From Anaerobium acetethylicum (lineage in GTDB: Bacteria > Bacillota > Clostridia > Lachnospirales > Lachnospiraceae): DNA of 42,864 nt. The position numbers were made by a program, and so were the translations under genes. The notes beneath the pieces were generated by a model. That model was not told the origin of the DNA. It saw only the letters and a program-made list of their open reading frames with translations, and did no database searches. The stretch lies in assembly GCF_900096945.1 (NCBI RefSeq), contig NZ_FMKA01000031.1:1-42864 (forward strand). The letters are read 5' to 3'. Of this stretch, positions 8,827 through 16,666 are shown piece after piece. How positions within the stretch are numbered: position 1 is the first letter of the stretch; every line of letters starts with the position of its first letter.

Positions 8827-8959
8827 AGGGATTCTGAACAGTTACAACATAAATATCCAATCATGTAACCAAAACCAATGTCAGGGCATTGCAGTCATGC
8901 AGAAATGCAGGATTGAATGCCGGCCACGAAACAGTTTCCAGACAATAAGGAGGGTTAAA

Positions 8960-9721
8960 ATGGGTAGAATTGAAAATCAGGTGGCAATTGTCACCGGTGC
9001 TGCAAGCGGAATGGGAAAGCAGATCGCGATTCTGTTTGCGAAGGAAGGTGCGAAGGTTGCCGTGTCCGACCTCAATCTTGAAAAAGCACAGCTGGTCGTC
9101 GAGGAAATCGAAGCAGCAGGCGGAACAGCATTTGCAATCGTTGCCGATGTCTCAAAAGAAGCAGATGTGCAGAACCTGATCGACGGCACCGTCGAAAAAT
9201 ACGGGACGCTGGATATTCTTGTTAACAATGCCGGCATCATGGATAACTTTGAACCTGTCGAAGCTGTTACCGATGACCGATGGGATAAGATCATGGCCAT
9301 CAATGCAACCGGGCCTATGAGGATGATCCGGAAGGCAATGCCTGTTTTTAAAGAGAAGAAGCACGGCATTATCGTGAACATCGCATCTGCAGGCGGGCTC
9401 TACGGCTCCAGGGCCGGTGTCATATACACAGCATCTAAGCATGCCGTAATCGGCATAACCAAGAACGTCGGTTTCCAGTATGCAAATCTTGGAATACGAT
9501 GCAACGCCATCGCTCCCGGTGCCGTGAATACCAATATCGGTACAACCATCTATGCACCGAATCAATTTGGCATGGAACGCGCCATGGCAGGTATGAGCCT
9601 GTCTCCAAGGACCGGCGAACCTGAAGAGATCGCCAAAATCGCGCTTTTCCTTGCATCTGATGATTCCAGTTTCGTGAATGCTACAGTGCTTACAGCTGAC
9701 GGCGGCTGGACTGCATACTAG
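8960..9721 (+). CDS. SDR-family NAD(P)-dependent oxidoreductase
   Basis: A 253-aa classical short-chain dehydrogenase/reductase. TGAASGMG near residue 13 is the TGxxxGxG cofactor loop, NNAG is the structural motif, and YTASK holds the catalytic Tyr-x-x-x-Lys with an upstream Ser in IVNIASAGG. The C-terminus LTADGGWTAY is typical of the FabG/glucose-1-dehydrogenase-like branch. An acidic residue after the second strand (SDLNLEKA) favours NAD over NADP. I chose ATG 8960 because AAGGAGGG lies 7 nt before it; the longer upstream frame has no ribosome binding site and atypical residues. The substrate cannot be told. It stands alone and ends at a strong terminator shared with the converging gene. 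Confidence 0.9.
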   Translation: MGRIENQVAIVTGAASGMGKQIAILFAKEGAKVAVSDLNLEKAQLVVEEIEAAGGTAFAIVADVSKEADVQNLIDGTVEKYGTLDILVNNAGIMDNFEPVEAVTDDRWDKIMAINATGPMRMIRKAMPVFKEKKHGIIVNIASAGGLYGSRAGVIYTASKHAVIGITKNVGFQYANLGIRCNAIAPGAVNTNIGTTIYAPNQFGMERAMAGMSLSPRTGEPEEIAKIALFLASDDSSFVNATVLTADGGWTAY

Positions 9722-9733
9722 ATCTATGTGACA

Positions 9734-9778
9734 AAAAGCTCCGAAAAACCAATAGATTTTTGGTTTTTCGGAGCTTTT
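9734..9778. terminator. Bidirectional terminator
   Basis: AAAAGCTCCGAAAAACC (9734-9750) pairs perfectly with 9762-9778 around an 11-nt loop, ending in U-runs in both directions. It separates the convergent SDR gene and the 117-aa gene, whose stop codon it overlaps. Confidence 0.85.
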
Positions 9779-10130
9779 AACATGCCATCGACATCACTTC
9801 CAGCCTTGGGCTCAGCACCATCTCGATATATTCCATCGCATTCTTGCAGGCTTCAAGCGCCTCCTCATAAAATGCCTCGTTCTCCCGCAGCCTGCTCTGC
9901 TGGATAAAAACCCTGGCTATTTCTCCCTCATATGTGTGCAGGGAAACCGTGTAATTCCTTGTATCCACCCTGTACTGCTGCCTGATTCCGTATATAAGCA
10001 GCGCACATTCATAGCGGATTTTCTCGTTAATTCCTTTTCCTTCCATTCTTGCATATCTTTTCAGGCAATTCTTTGCATGATCATAGATTATATTTTCCAT
10101 GTTTATTTTTTCAATCCTGGACGTTTCCAT
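9777..10130 (-). CDS. Hypothetical protein, 117 aa
   Basis: A small soluble, mostly helical protein (MENIIYDHAKNCLKRYARME near the start, YEEALEACKNAMEYIEM near the end). I recognise no family and see no membrane segment or metal motif. GGAGG lies very close to the first ATG, so the ATG at codon 11 is an alternative start. It converges on the SDR gene and shares its terminator. The 167 nt upstream, before the Gfo/Idh/MocA gene's end, are AT-rich and could hold its promoter, but I found no clear hexamers. Confidence 0.6.
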   Translation of the reverse strand: METSRIEKINMENIIYDHAKNCLKRYARMEGKGINEKIRYECALLIYGIRQQYRVDTRNYTVSLHTYEGEIARVFIQQSRLRENEAFYEEALEACKNAMEYIEMVLSPRLEVMSMAC

Positions 10131-10297
10131 TTCTCCTCCTCTATCTTCTGTTCAATTCATTGTTTTTCATTTCTCTTCGTCCCAATGATATCTTTTTCAC
10201 ATGTTAAGTACAAGGTTTTTTCTGTTATATCTGTGTAAAGTTTCCATTTTATGTTGCTATTCGCAGATTAAACAGCTGCCAGCTATTCAGGGCCGTT

Positions 10298-11218
10298 CTA
10301 TATATCTTTACCAGCTTCCGCTTCCAAACTCTTCACAATCTCTTCGCACAACTCATGTGTCGCCAGGCTGTCTTCGTCTTCCTCCATGTAACCGTCTGTT
10401 TCAACGACATCCTTAAGAAAGCGGTCCGTAATCTGATGGAATCCTCTCCTGAACAGGACAGGCTCCCAGTCGCCAAACTTATGCTTTGTCTCGGCTCCTC
10501 CCTGAAAAACGGTAAGCTCGTTGATATCCTCGATAATGCATTTTTCACCAGGGCAGATATACTCGATTCTTTCCTCTTTCTTGCCCGATTCCCTGTTCAT
10601 GATCCCGATGGCCGTTCCGCTACTGCCTGCCAGCTGGAGTACGACCGAATACAGCTGGCCTCCCTCTGTCTTCCCAGCAACATTCCAGGATGCCATATCG
10701 TCACCAAGCAGGCAGCGGATGGTGTCGACGACATGGATAAAATCATTGAATACATAATTTCGGATTTGTGCCGGAAGATGCGTCCTGTTTTTCTGGTGGA
10801 TCACCACATCAGGCTTCTCCAGTTCAAGAAGCCCCTTAATCATAGGAGCCTCTCTCCTGTTGAACCCGACACGCAGAATCCGATTCTTCTCCTTTGCCAG
10901 CCCGAACAATTCCCTTACCTCTTCAATATGAAAAGAAACCGGCTTGTCAACATAGACGTGAATGCCATTCTCCAGAAGTTCCCTGCACAGTTCAAAATGC
11001 GCCTCTGTTGCAGCATGAACAAAAACAGCAGCTGGACGGCACCTGATCAGTTCACTGATGTCTGTCACATAGGCAGTCCCCCGGTAGGTTTTGGCCAGTT
11101 CCATCAACAGCTCCTCGTTTCTCGAACACAGCACGATATCCAATTCCTTTTTCCTTGCAAGAACCGGCAGATAGGCCTTTTGGGCAATATCGCCGATTCC
11201 AATCATTCCTATTTTCAT
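10298..11218 (-). CDS. Gfo/Idh/MocA-family oxidoreductase
   Basis: A 306-aa protein with an N-terminal Rossmann fold (MKIGMIGIGDIAQKAYLPVL, the GxGxxx nucleotide loop) and the family's catalytic-lysine motif in the form VDKPVS (usually EKP). FNRREAP follows, as in family members. These enzymes oxidise or reduce sugars, inositols or biliverdin with NAD(P). The substrate is not evident. At 306 aa it is slightly shorter than the usual 330-390. AGGAGAGAC precedes the ATG. It starts 62 nt downstream of the flavodoxin gene on the same strand and may be co-transcribed with it from the flavodoxin promoter. Confidence 0.85.
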   Translation of the reverse strand: MKIGMIGIGDIAQKAYLPVLARKKELDIVLCSRNEELLMELAKTYRGTAYVTDISELIRCRPAAVFVHAATEAHFELCRELLENGIHVYVDKPVSFHIEEVRELFGLAKEKNRILRVGFNRREAPMIKGLLELEKPDVVIHQKNRTHLPAQIRNYVFNDFIHVVDTIRCLLGDDMASWNVAGKTEGGQLYSVVLQLAGSSGTAIGIMNRESGKKEERIEYICPGEKCIIEDINELTVFQGGAETKHKFGDWEPVLFRRGFHQITDRFLKDVVETDGYMEEDEDSLATHELCEEIVKSLEAEAGKDI

Positions 11219-11280
11219 AAACTGTCTCTCCTGTTTTTCTGTTCAACTGTCCGCAAACGGGATTCGTCCATCACACAACC

Positions 11281-11760
11281 CTATGCATCCCTGCCGGTTT
11301 CCTCTGCCGCCTTTTCCACAATTGCCTGAATCATTCCTGCCCTCTTCCTATTAGACCAGTTTACGATTCCGGCTGAAACCACACATGCACCTTTGCTGCT
11401 GCATGCAGCCTTCATCTGGCCCACTGCACGGTTTCCACCCATCCATGGATACGGGAAAAATTCTGTCATGAAGCAGATTGCTTTTTTCCCTTTAAGAGAC
11501 TGCACCTGGAAAAGATATGCCTTCATCACCGGCGATAAGGATGCCCCATGCACCGGGGCCCCGAAGATCAGGTAGTCGTATCCGGCTGTTTCCGGCACCG
11601 TCTTCAATTTGATTTTTGACGGATCCGGTTGTTTTTCATCAACTGCCGTGACCTGTTCCAATTCGACGGAATATCCGGCAGCCGAAAGCCTCTCCTTAAT
11701 TTGATTGGCTACGGAAAGAGTGTTCCCTGTCTGAGAATGTATGATAATTCCTATTTTCAT
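11281..11760 (-). CDS. Flavodoxin-family protein
   Basis: A 159-aa flavodoxin-like electron carrier. HSQTGNTLSVA near residue 8 is the FMN-phosphate loop (T/S-x-T-G-N-T), and YLIFGAPVHGASLSP is the strand and loop that contacts the isoalloxazine ring. The lysine/arginine-rich C-terminal helix is unusual for the acidic electron-transfer flavodoxins, so it may act as a small FMN-dependent reductase or protoporphyrinogen-oxidase-like protein. AAGGAGGAATC precedes the ATG. The promoter about 80-105 nt upstream contains a palindrome between its hexamers, suggesting control by a TetR-like repressor encoded elsewhere. Confidence 0.85.
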   Translation of the reverse strand: MKIGIIIHSQTGNTLSVANQIKERLSAAGYSVELEQVTAVDEKQPDPSKIKLKTVPETAGYDYLIFGAPVHGASLSPVMKAYLFQVQSLKGKKAICFMTEFFPYPWMGGNRAVGQMKAACSSKGACVVSAGIVNWSNRKRAGMIQAIVEKAAEETGRDA

Positions 11761-11837
11761 GATTCCTTCCTCCTTATATCTGTATGTCGGTAGTCAAACC
11801 ACTCCACGCAGGAAGTTTGATTTTTTATATTACATTC

Positions 11838-11866
11838 ATTTTATTGTTGTTCAACAATATTGTCAA
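11838..11866 (-). promoter_or_regulatory. Flavodoxin promoter with operator in the spacer
   Basis: On the minus strand TTGACA (11861-11866), a 17-nt spacer and TAAAAT (11838-11843) form a near-consensus promoter. The spacer is filled by the palindrome ATTGTTG-AA-CAACAAT (11843-11858). That placement is typical of repressor operators that block RNA polymerase. Confidence 0.65.
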
Positions 11867-12022
11867 GATTAACGCATTTGCCTGAAAATTGATTGTTTTC
11901 ATATTGTTTTTTTATCCCTCTGGAGTATAATCATAATATAGGGAACATTGCTGGCAACCAACCGGTCTCATCACAGACTGGTGTCCGTGCACTGGCTGCA
12001 TTTGTATAGTGAGGTGAAAATC

Positions 12023-12973
12023 ATGTTCACGAACAAAAGACTTACACAGGCCTATCAGGAAGCCAAATTCGAATATTTTGACAAGGATTCCAAATACGTA
12101 TTTTTCAGCGATTCCCACAGGGGGGATGACAGCTTGTCTGACGAATTTTCAAGGAATCAGAATGTCTTCCTGTATGCCCTTGACTACTATTACAAAAACG
12201 GCTACACCTATGTAGAGGCTGGTGACGGCGATGAGCTTTGGGAGCACTCGACGTTCAAATTCATCCGCTCAGCCCACAAGGATGTATTCACTTCGATCAA
12301 ACGTTTTTTTGATGACAGACGTTTTATCCTGCTATACGGCAACCACAATATACATTTGAAGAAAAACATATATACCCGCCTGAACTACGATCATTATTAT
12401 GATGAATACAACGGCCAGGTATGCGAACTTTTCCCGGGTGTTATAGCATGGGAATCCCTTGTCTTGAAAAACCGGGATACCGGGCAGGAAATACTGACTG
12501 TCCACGGACACCAGGGAGACTTTATGAATGACCAGCTCTGGGTGGTGTCCATGTTCATGCTTAGATATTTCTGGCGGTTTATGCATATTGTCGGTTTCAA
12601 GAACCCTGCAAGTCCTGCAAAAAGCCAATACAAGCGCCACAAGATAGAGCTGGCATTCAACAAATGGATCCAGCTGAACAGAATGATGCTGATCTGCGGT
12701 CATACCCACCGACCAAAGTATCCGAAAAGCGGCGAACTCCCCTACTTCAATACAGGCTGCTGCATACATACGCGCAGTATAACCGGCATAGAAATCACGA
12801 ACGAGGAAATCATGATGGTTGACTGGAGGATCAGGGCTGACGAAAACGGAAGCCTGCAGGTTCTCAGGACTATAGTCCGGGGACCGGATCCTATCTCTAA
12901 GTTTGATTTCAACAATAATCCTGATTTCGACAGCATCATTTTGGGGGAGGATTCTAAAGACGAAGAAACCTAG
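12023..12973 (+). CDS. Metallophosphoesterase (calcineurin-like)
   Basis: A 316-aa protein with all blocks of the calcineurin-like dinuclear-metal phosphoesterases: FFSDSHRGD (first Asp and His), EAGDGDELWE (bridging Asp), LYGNHN (Asn-His pair), VHGHQGD (His) and ICGHTHRPKYP (GHxH). The general plan resembles LpxH- or serine/threonine-phosphatase-like members; the substrate is unknown. ATG 12023 is chosen because GAGGTGA lies 7 nt upstream; the longer frame to 11948 is unsupported. TATAAT near 11922 is a likely -10 hexamer. It is a single gene ending at a very strong terminator. Confidence 0.9.
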   Translation: MFTNKRLTQAYQEAKFEYFDKDSKYVFFSDSHRGDDSLSDEFSRNQNVFLYALDYYYKNGYTYVEAGDGDELWEHSTFKFIRSAHKDVFTSIKRFFDDRRFILLYGNHNIHLKKNIYTRLNYDHYYDEYNGQVCELFPGVIAWESLVLKNRDTGQEILTVHGHQGDFMNDQLWVVSMFMLRYFWRFMHIVGFKNPASPAKSQYKRHKIELAFNKWIQLNRMMLICGHTHRPKYPKSGELPYFNTGCCIHTRSITGIEITNEEIMMVDWRIRADENGSLQVLRTIVRGPDPISKFDFNNNPDFDSIILGEDSKDEET

Positions 12974-13015
12974 TTTTTTATAGTTCCTCAGCTTCCGTTC
13001 TTTTTTATCATAAGC

Positions 13016-13067
13016 AGAAACCGGGCTGCCAGTATAAAGGATTGTTTATACTGGCAGCCCGGTTTCT
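13016..13067. terminator. Strong bidirectional terminator
   Basis: A perfect 23-bp stem (13016-13038 with 13045-13067) around a 6-nt loop, with U-rich flanks, lies between the convergent metallophosphoesterase and lemA genes. Confidence 0.9.
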
Positions 13068-13123
13068 TTTTCGTCATCTACAGGATAGATACGACAAATA
13101 TATTTGTAAGATCTAACATACTG

Positions 13124-13693
13124 TCATTTTCCAAAATCCACTTCCGGAACCTCTTCAGACCCTTCAGCAGCTTCAAAATATTCCCTCTTTTCAATTCCGA
13201 TCAGACCAGCAATAATCGAAGTAGGAAAGGTCCTGATTTTACGGTTCAGTATCTCCACTGAATCATTATAATCCATCCTTGCTACTGCAATCCTGTTTTC
13301 TGTTCCTTCCAGCTGCGTCATAAGATCCTGGAAGGTCTGGTTCGCTTTCAGATCCGGATAGGCTTCCACTACAACACTGAGCTGTCTCATTGCCGCAGTA
13401 AGCTCGCTGTCTGCCTCAGAGACTTCACCTACAGTGGTCGCAGTTGCAAATTTATTACGTGCTTCCACTACCGCGGTCAGGGTCTCCTGTTCAAAAGCTG
13501 CATATCCTTTTACAGTTTCTACCAGATTCGGAATCAGATCATATCTTCTCTGAAGCTGGTTCTCTACCTGAGCCCATTGCGAATTGGTAGTTTCATCCAG
13601 CTTTTGAAGGCTGTTGTAGGTACCGACACCAGCAGCAATTATGATAACCAGCAAGACCACCAGAACAATTCCAATTATACCTGTCTTCTTCAT
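13124..13693 (-). CDS. lemA: LemA family protein
   Basis: A 189-aa protein with one N-terminal membrane segment (IGIVLVVLLVIIIAAGVGTYN) and the LemA helical domain: LDETTNSQWAQVENQLQRR, YDLIPNLVETVKGYA, ARNKF and the C-terminal FPTSIIAGLIGIEKREYFEA, all family signatures. LemA proteins are membrane-anchored four-helix bundles of poorly known function, often paired with TPM-domain proteins, as here: the TPM gene is 29 nt upstream in the same operon. The GAGGAAACAGT before the ATG is a good ribosome binding site. Length is normal for the family. Confidence 0.95.
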   Translation of the reverse strand: MKKTGIIGIVLVVLLVIIIAAGVGTYNSLQKLDETTNSQWAQVENQLQRRYDLIPNLVETVKGYAAFEQETLTAVVEARNKFATATTVGEVSEADSELTAAMRQLSVVVEAYPDLKANQTFQDLMTQLEGTENRIAVARMDYNDSVEILNRKIRTFPTSIIAGLIGIEKREYFEAAEGSEEVPEVDFGK

Positions 13694-13722
13694 ACTGTTT
13701 CCTCCTTTGCGTTTCAGTCAAA

Positions 13723-14487
13723 TTACCATCTGCCTGAAGAACCGCCTCCGCCGGAACTGCCTCCGCCGAAACCGCCTCCACCTCCAAAGCCACCTCCGCC
13801 GAAGCCGCCTCCGCCGAAGCCACCCCCATGGAATCCTCCGCCACCGATGCCACCTCCAAAGCCACCCCGTCTGCCTCTTCCAAAGAACGAACTCAATATT
13901 ATCATAATAACGATAAACACAAAAATGACTGCAGTAAATGGTGAGAAATCAGAAACAGAATCCTCCTCCTGATATTGCAAACCATATTCATCACTGATGT
14001 TCAGATCATATTCACCGCTCTTTTCAAGGTAATAGACGGTATTTGCCACAGCCTGCCGGATTCCGTTATAATAATCCGATTCAGTAAAATATGCCGGCAT
14101 AACTTCGATTATCCTGTCAGCCGTAATGTCCGGTATGACCCCCTCAAGTCCGTAGCCCACCTCAAGCCTGAATTCCCGGTCCTCAAGGCTGATCAGCAAC
14201 AGCAGGCCGTTGTTTTTATCCTGCTTTCCAAGCCCCATCTCCCTGAACATCCTGACAGCAGACTCTTCGATATCTCCGCCTTCAAGGTTCTTTACCGTGA
14301 CCACGGCAAATTCTATCGTGCTCTGCTTTTCCAGGGAATCCAGTATCTGTTCAAGCTGTCTTTCCTCCTGATCTGTAAGCATGCCGGCATTATCCGTAAC
14401 AAAGAGATCATCCTGAATATCTGCATAAGCTGTCATTCCTCTTAACAATAAACAAAGCATTGAAAAAACCAAAACTATCCTTTTCAA
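13723..14487 (-). CDS. TPM-domain membrane protein with glycine-rich tail
   Basis: 254 aa. It starts with a signal peptide (VLVFSMLCLLLRGMTAYA), then a TPM domain (VTDNAGMLTDQEERQLEQIL, EFAVVTVKNLEG, NGLLLLISLEDREFRLEVGYG, ALEGVIPD-like GLEGVIPDITADRI), a membrane helix (FTAVIFVFIVIMIILSSFF) and a cytoplasmic tail of Gly/Phe/Ser repeats. TPM proteins (YgcG family) act extracellularly and have been linked to envelope stress and photosystem repair. The start is the TTG at 14487 because CGGAGGTGGA lies just upstream of it; an ATG 12 codons earlier lacks one. It pairs with lemA downstream. The Gly-rich tail codons make a pyrimidine-rich stretch on the plus strand. Confidence 0.9.
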   Translation of the reverse strand: MKRIVLVFSMLCLLLRGMTAYADIQDDLFVTDNAGMLTDQEERQLEQILDSLEKQSTIEFAVVTVKNLEGGDIEESAVRMFREMGLGKQDKNNGLLLLISLEDREFRLEVGYGLEGVIPDITADRIIEVMPAYFTESDYYNGIRQAVANTVYYLEKSGEYDLNISDEYGLQYQEEDSVSDFSPFTAVIFVFIVIMIILSSFFGRGRRGGFGGGIGGGGFHGGGFGGGGFGGGGFGGGGGFGGGSSGGGGSSGRW

Positions 14488-14544
14488 GTCTCCACCTCCG
14501 TTTCTCTCAATGCTTCCTGCCATCGGATTACGAAATACGGGACG

Positions 14545-15435
14545 CTACCTGAGGGCCGGAACAAGGAGTACCGAAGATGAGGAATGCCTTGCCACGTTCT
14601 GGCTGACACTTCCCAGAAAAAATTCGTTGACAAACCCGCGCCCCTGGCTTCCCATTACAGTCATAGTTGCTTTTCGTTCCCTGATAAGCTGGAGAATCTC
14701 AACTGCAGGAATCCCATAAAGCAGATGGATGTCTACATCTGCACATCCTTTCTGCATAAGTATCTTTTTCAGTTCCTGAAGCCTTGCCGCATCTATTTCA
14801 TTAAATTCCGCAACCCTGCTGATCAGGTGAGGGTTTATTTTCACCATATCCTGCACATGCACGATTGTTACTTTTTTCACACCGCTCTCTACCATCTTCA
14901 CGACATATTCAAAGGCTCTCCAGGCGTTATCGGAAAAATCAGTCGCATACAGGATGTGCTCTGTCAGGTCGCACTGCTCTAATGCTTTAAAAGCTTCTGC
15001 CGGATCTGCACACTCCTCATCCTGACCAACAGGAACCCTGAGAAGCAATACCGGCTTTACCGCATAATGGATCACATCATGGGCTGTTCCTCCGAACAGG
15101 TATTCTCCAAGCATTGACTGATCCGGGGCAGCTGCCACGACAAGGGAACATTCTTCCCGTTCCGCCATGCAATTAAGTTCCGTTCTCATACATCCGGAAA
15201 CAAGTCTGGTTTCCACGCTGTATCCCTGAGAAACCATCACTGCTTTCTGCTTTTCAAGATCTTCTCTTAGGATGTCTATGATAAAATTGGAAATTTCAAC
15301 CGATATTTCATCAGGATTAAAACATTTCATAATTATGCATTCTTTCGCACCGAGTTTTTTTAATCCATTCAGACAATACAGCATTTTTTGTGCGGCAGGC
15401 GATGTCTCTGAAGCAATCATTATTCTTTTAAACAT
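14545..15435 (-). CDS. Tandem universal stress protein
   Basis: A 296-aa protein made of two UspA-like domains. The second (from about residue 160, HILYATDFSDNAWRAFEYV) ends with GSQGRGFVNEFFLGSVSQN, which fits the G-x2-G-x9-G-S ATP-binding motif. The first (MFKRIMIASETSPAAQKML) has only a degenerate form near MLGEYLFGGTAHDVI and probably does not bind ATP the same way. Such tandem proteins accompany stress or energy-limitation responses. It has its own promoter at 15624-15652, a long leader (about 180 nt) and a GAAGGAGG ribosome binding site. TPM and lemA follow 57 nt downstream and could be read through. Confidence 0.9.
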   Translation of the reverse strand: MFKRIMIASETSPAAQKMLYCLNGLKKLGAKECIIMKCFNPDEISVEISNFIIDILREDLEKQKAVMVSQGYSVETRLVSGCMRTELNCMAEREECSLVVAAAPDQSMLGEYLFGGTAHDVIHYAVKPVLLLRVPVGQDEECADPAEAFKALEQCDLTEHILYATDFSDNAWRAFEYVVKMVESGVKKVTIVHVQDMVKINPHLISRVAEFNEIDAARLQELKKILMQKGCADVDIHLLYGIPAVEILQLIRERKATMTVMGSQGRGFVNEFFLGSVSQNVARHSSSSVLLVPALR

Positions 15436-15623
15436 TTCAAATCCTCCTTCTTCGGAAAAGGATATACATAATCCCTTTCACAGCTACCTGTAAAATCCCA
15501 GGATATTTCTGATTACTTCCTGTACTTTCTTTACGGTCCATTGAATAGTCGGATTACATCTGTATCCAAAGCTAATTAACGCACATATCTGATTTTTAAT
15601 AGTTGTTTTCAGCCTATATCCTT

Positions 15624-15652
15624 ATATTATCCCCCATTCGTTTCTTTGTCAA
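15624..15652 (-). promoter_or_regulatory. Promoter of the universal stress gene
   Basis: Minus-strand TTGACA (15647-15652), a 17-nt spacer and TAATAT (15624-15629) predict a start near 15617. The gap 15436-15785 holds only this promoter, the leader and the rhaD terminator. Confidence 0.6.
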
Positions 15653-15740
15653 CCATACTTATTTACCTGATCAACTTATTTCAGCCAGCCCCTTTAAACG
15701 GTATTCGACTGGGTTGCCTCAAATCAGCCCTCCGCACAGC

Positions 15741-15770
15741 AAAATGGCCCTCGGGATTGAGGGCCATTTT
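15741..15770 (-). terminator. Terminator of the rhaB-rhaD operon
   Basis: AAAATGGCCCTC (15741-15752) pairs with GAGGGCCATTTT (15759-15770) around a 6-nt loop, 16 nt past the rhaD stop. Confidence 0.8.
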
Positions 15771-15785
15771 GTTATTATTTCTCTT

Positions 15786-16616
15786 TTAATCTTTTTTATA
15801 CAGAAATCGTTCCGGCAGATTAACCCGGAAGGCTTTTGCAAGGTCCCTGAAATTCTCGTCTGTTATCGTCTGGAGTTTTGCGGGGTTCATGGCCAATACT
15901 TTGGTGAGGATTTCCGCCGATTTTTCTACAGTATGCATGAGTCCGAAGGTAAGGTCGAAATCTTCGCCCGAGCAGAACATTCCATGATGCGCCCAGATGG
16001 CGACATCATACTTTTCCATAAGCCTGCTTGTCTCCACGGCTATTTCGCGGCCGCCTGGCACCATCCATCCAATGACACCAACGCCATCTGGAAAGACTAC
16101 AGGACATTCTGTCGCCATTTCCCAAAGTTCCCTTGTAAACACCTCATCAGTCAGCGGAAGTACAAACGTTAATGCGATCACGTTTGTTGTATGGGCATGA
16201 TAGATGACCCTGTGCTTTCCTTCAGTCACTCTTTTTTTGACCTCATGATTCATCAGATGTGTAGGCAGTTCGCTTGTCGGCGTGCCGCCTTCCACAAGCC
16301 CCCACCTAATACGGTAGTTCTCACCTTTTTCATCAAGTTCGATGATGGCGATACAGACTTCAGGATCCACAATGATATTTCTGAAATATTTCCCGCTGCC
16401 TGTAACAAGGAAAAACTCTCCGGCAAGACCCGGAACGCCAGCTCCGATTGAAGTCCATTCACCCGGGGCATTCAGCCTCGATCGGATGCTCTCCACTTCG
16501 TCAGCCTTTATCCTGTAGGACAGATTTCCGCCATTTCTCTCATGCCACCCCTGTTTGAATCCATCATCTGCCATTTTCACGAATGCCTTTACAAACTTTG
16601 AATCTAAAATCTTCAT
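15786..16616 (-). CDS. rhaD: Rhamnulose-1-phosphate aldolase
   Basis: A 276-aa class II aldolase that cleaves L-rhamnulose 1-phosphate into DHAP and L-lactaldehyde. Seen: WHERNGGNLSYRI near the N-terminus (phosphate-binding GGN), LVTGSGKYFRN, SELPTH (catalytic Glu region), VIYHAHTTN (two zinc-binding His) and IWAHHGMFCSG (third zinc His). Length matches the E. coli enzyme (274 aa). It follows rhaB by 50 nt in the same operon; the terminator lies just beyond. The isomerase RhaA and a regulator are not in the window. An AGGATCCTGAC region precedes the ATG. Confidence 0.95.
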   Translation of the reverse strand: MKILDSKFVKAFVKMADDGFKQGWHERNGGNLSYRIKADEVESIRSRLNAPGEWTSIGAGVPGLAGEFFLVTGSGKYFRNIIVDPEVCIAIIELDEKGENYRIRWGLVEGGTPTSELPTHLMNHEVKKRVTEGKHRVIYHAHTTNVIALTFVLPLTDEVFTRELWEMATECPVVFPDGVGVIGWMVPGGREIAVETSRLMEKYDVAIWAHHGMFCSGEDFDLTFGLMHTVEKSAEILTKVLAMNPAKLQTITDENFRDLAKAFRVNLPERFLYKKD

Positions 16617-16666
16617 AGTCAGGATCCTCCATTCTTCAATTCCTTCTACATTAACGGGCCAAATAA

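Noticed and set aside
8768-8959. N-terminal extension of the SDR gene
   Set aside because: It lies over a hairpin and repeat A, has no ribosome binding site and adds residues unknown in SDRs; the ATG at 8960 has AAGGAGGG.
10355-11329. 324-codon plus-strand frame
   Set aside because: Antisense to the Gfo/Idh/MocA gene, whose Rossmann and DKP motifs are clear.
13577-13972. Proline-rich plus-strand frame
   Set aside because: Antisense of the Gly-rich tail of the TPM protein (GGN codons read as NCC).
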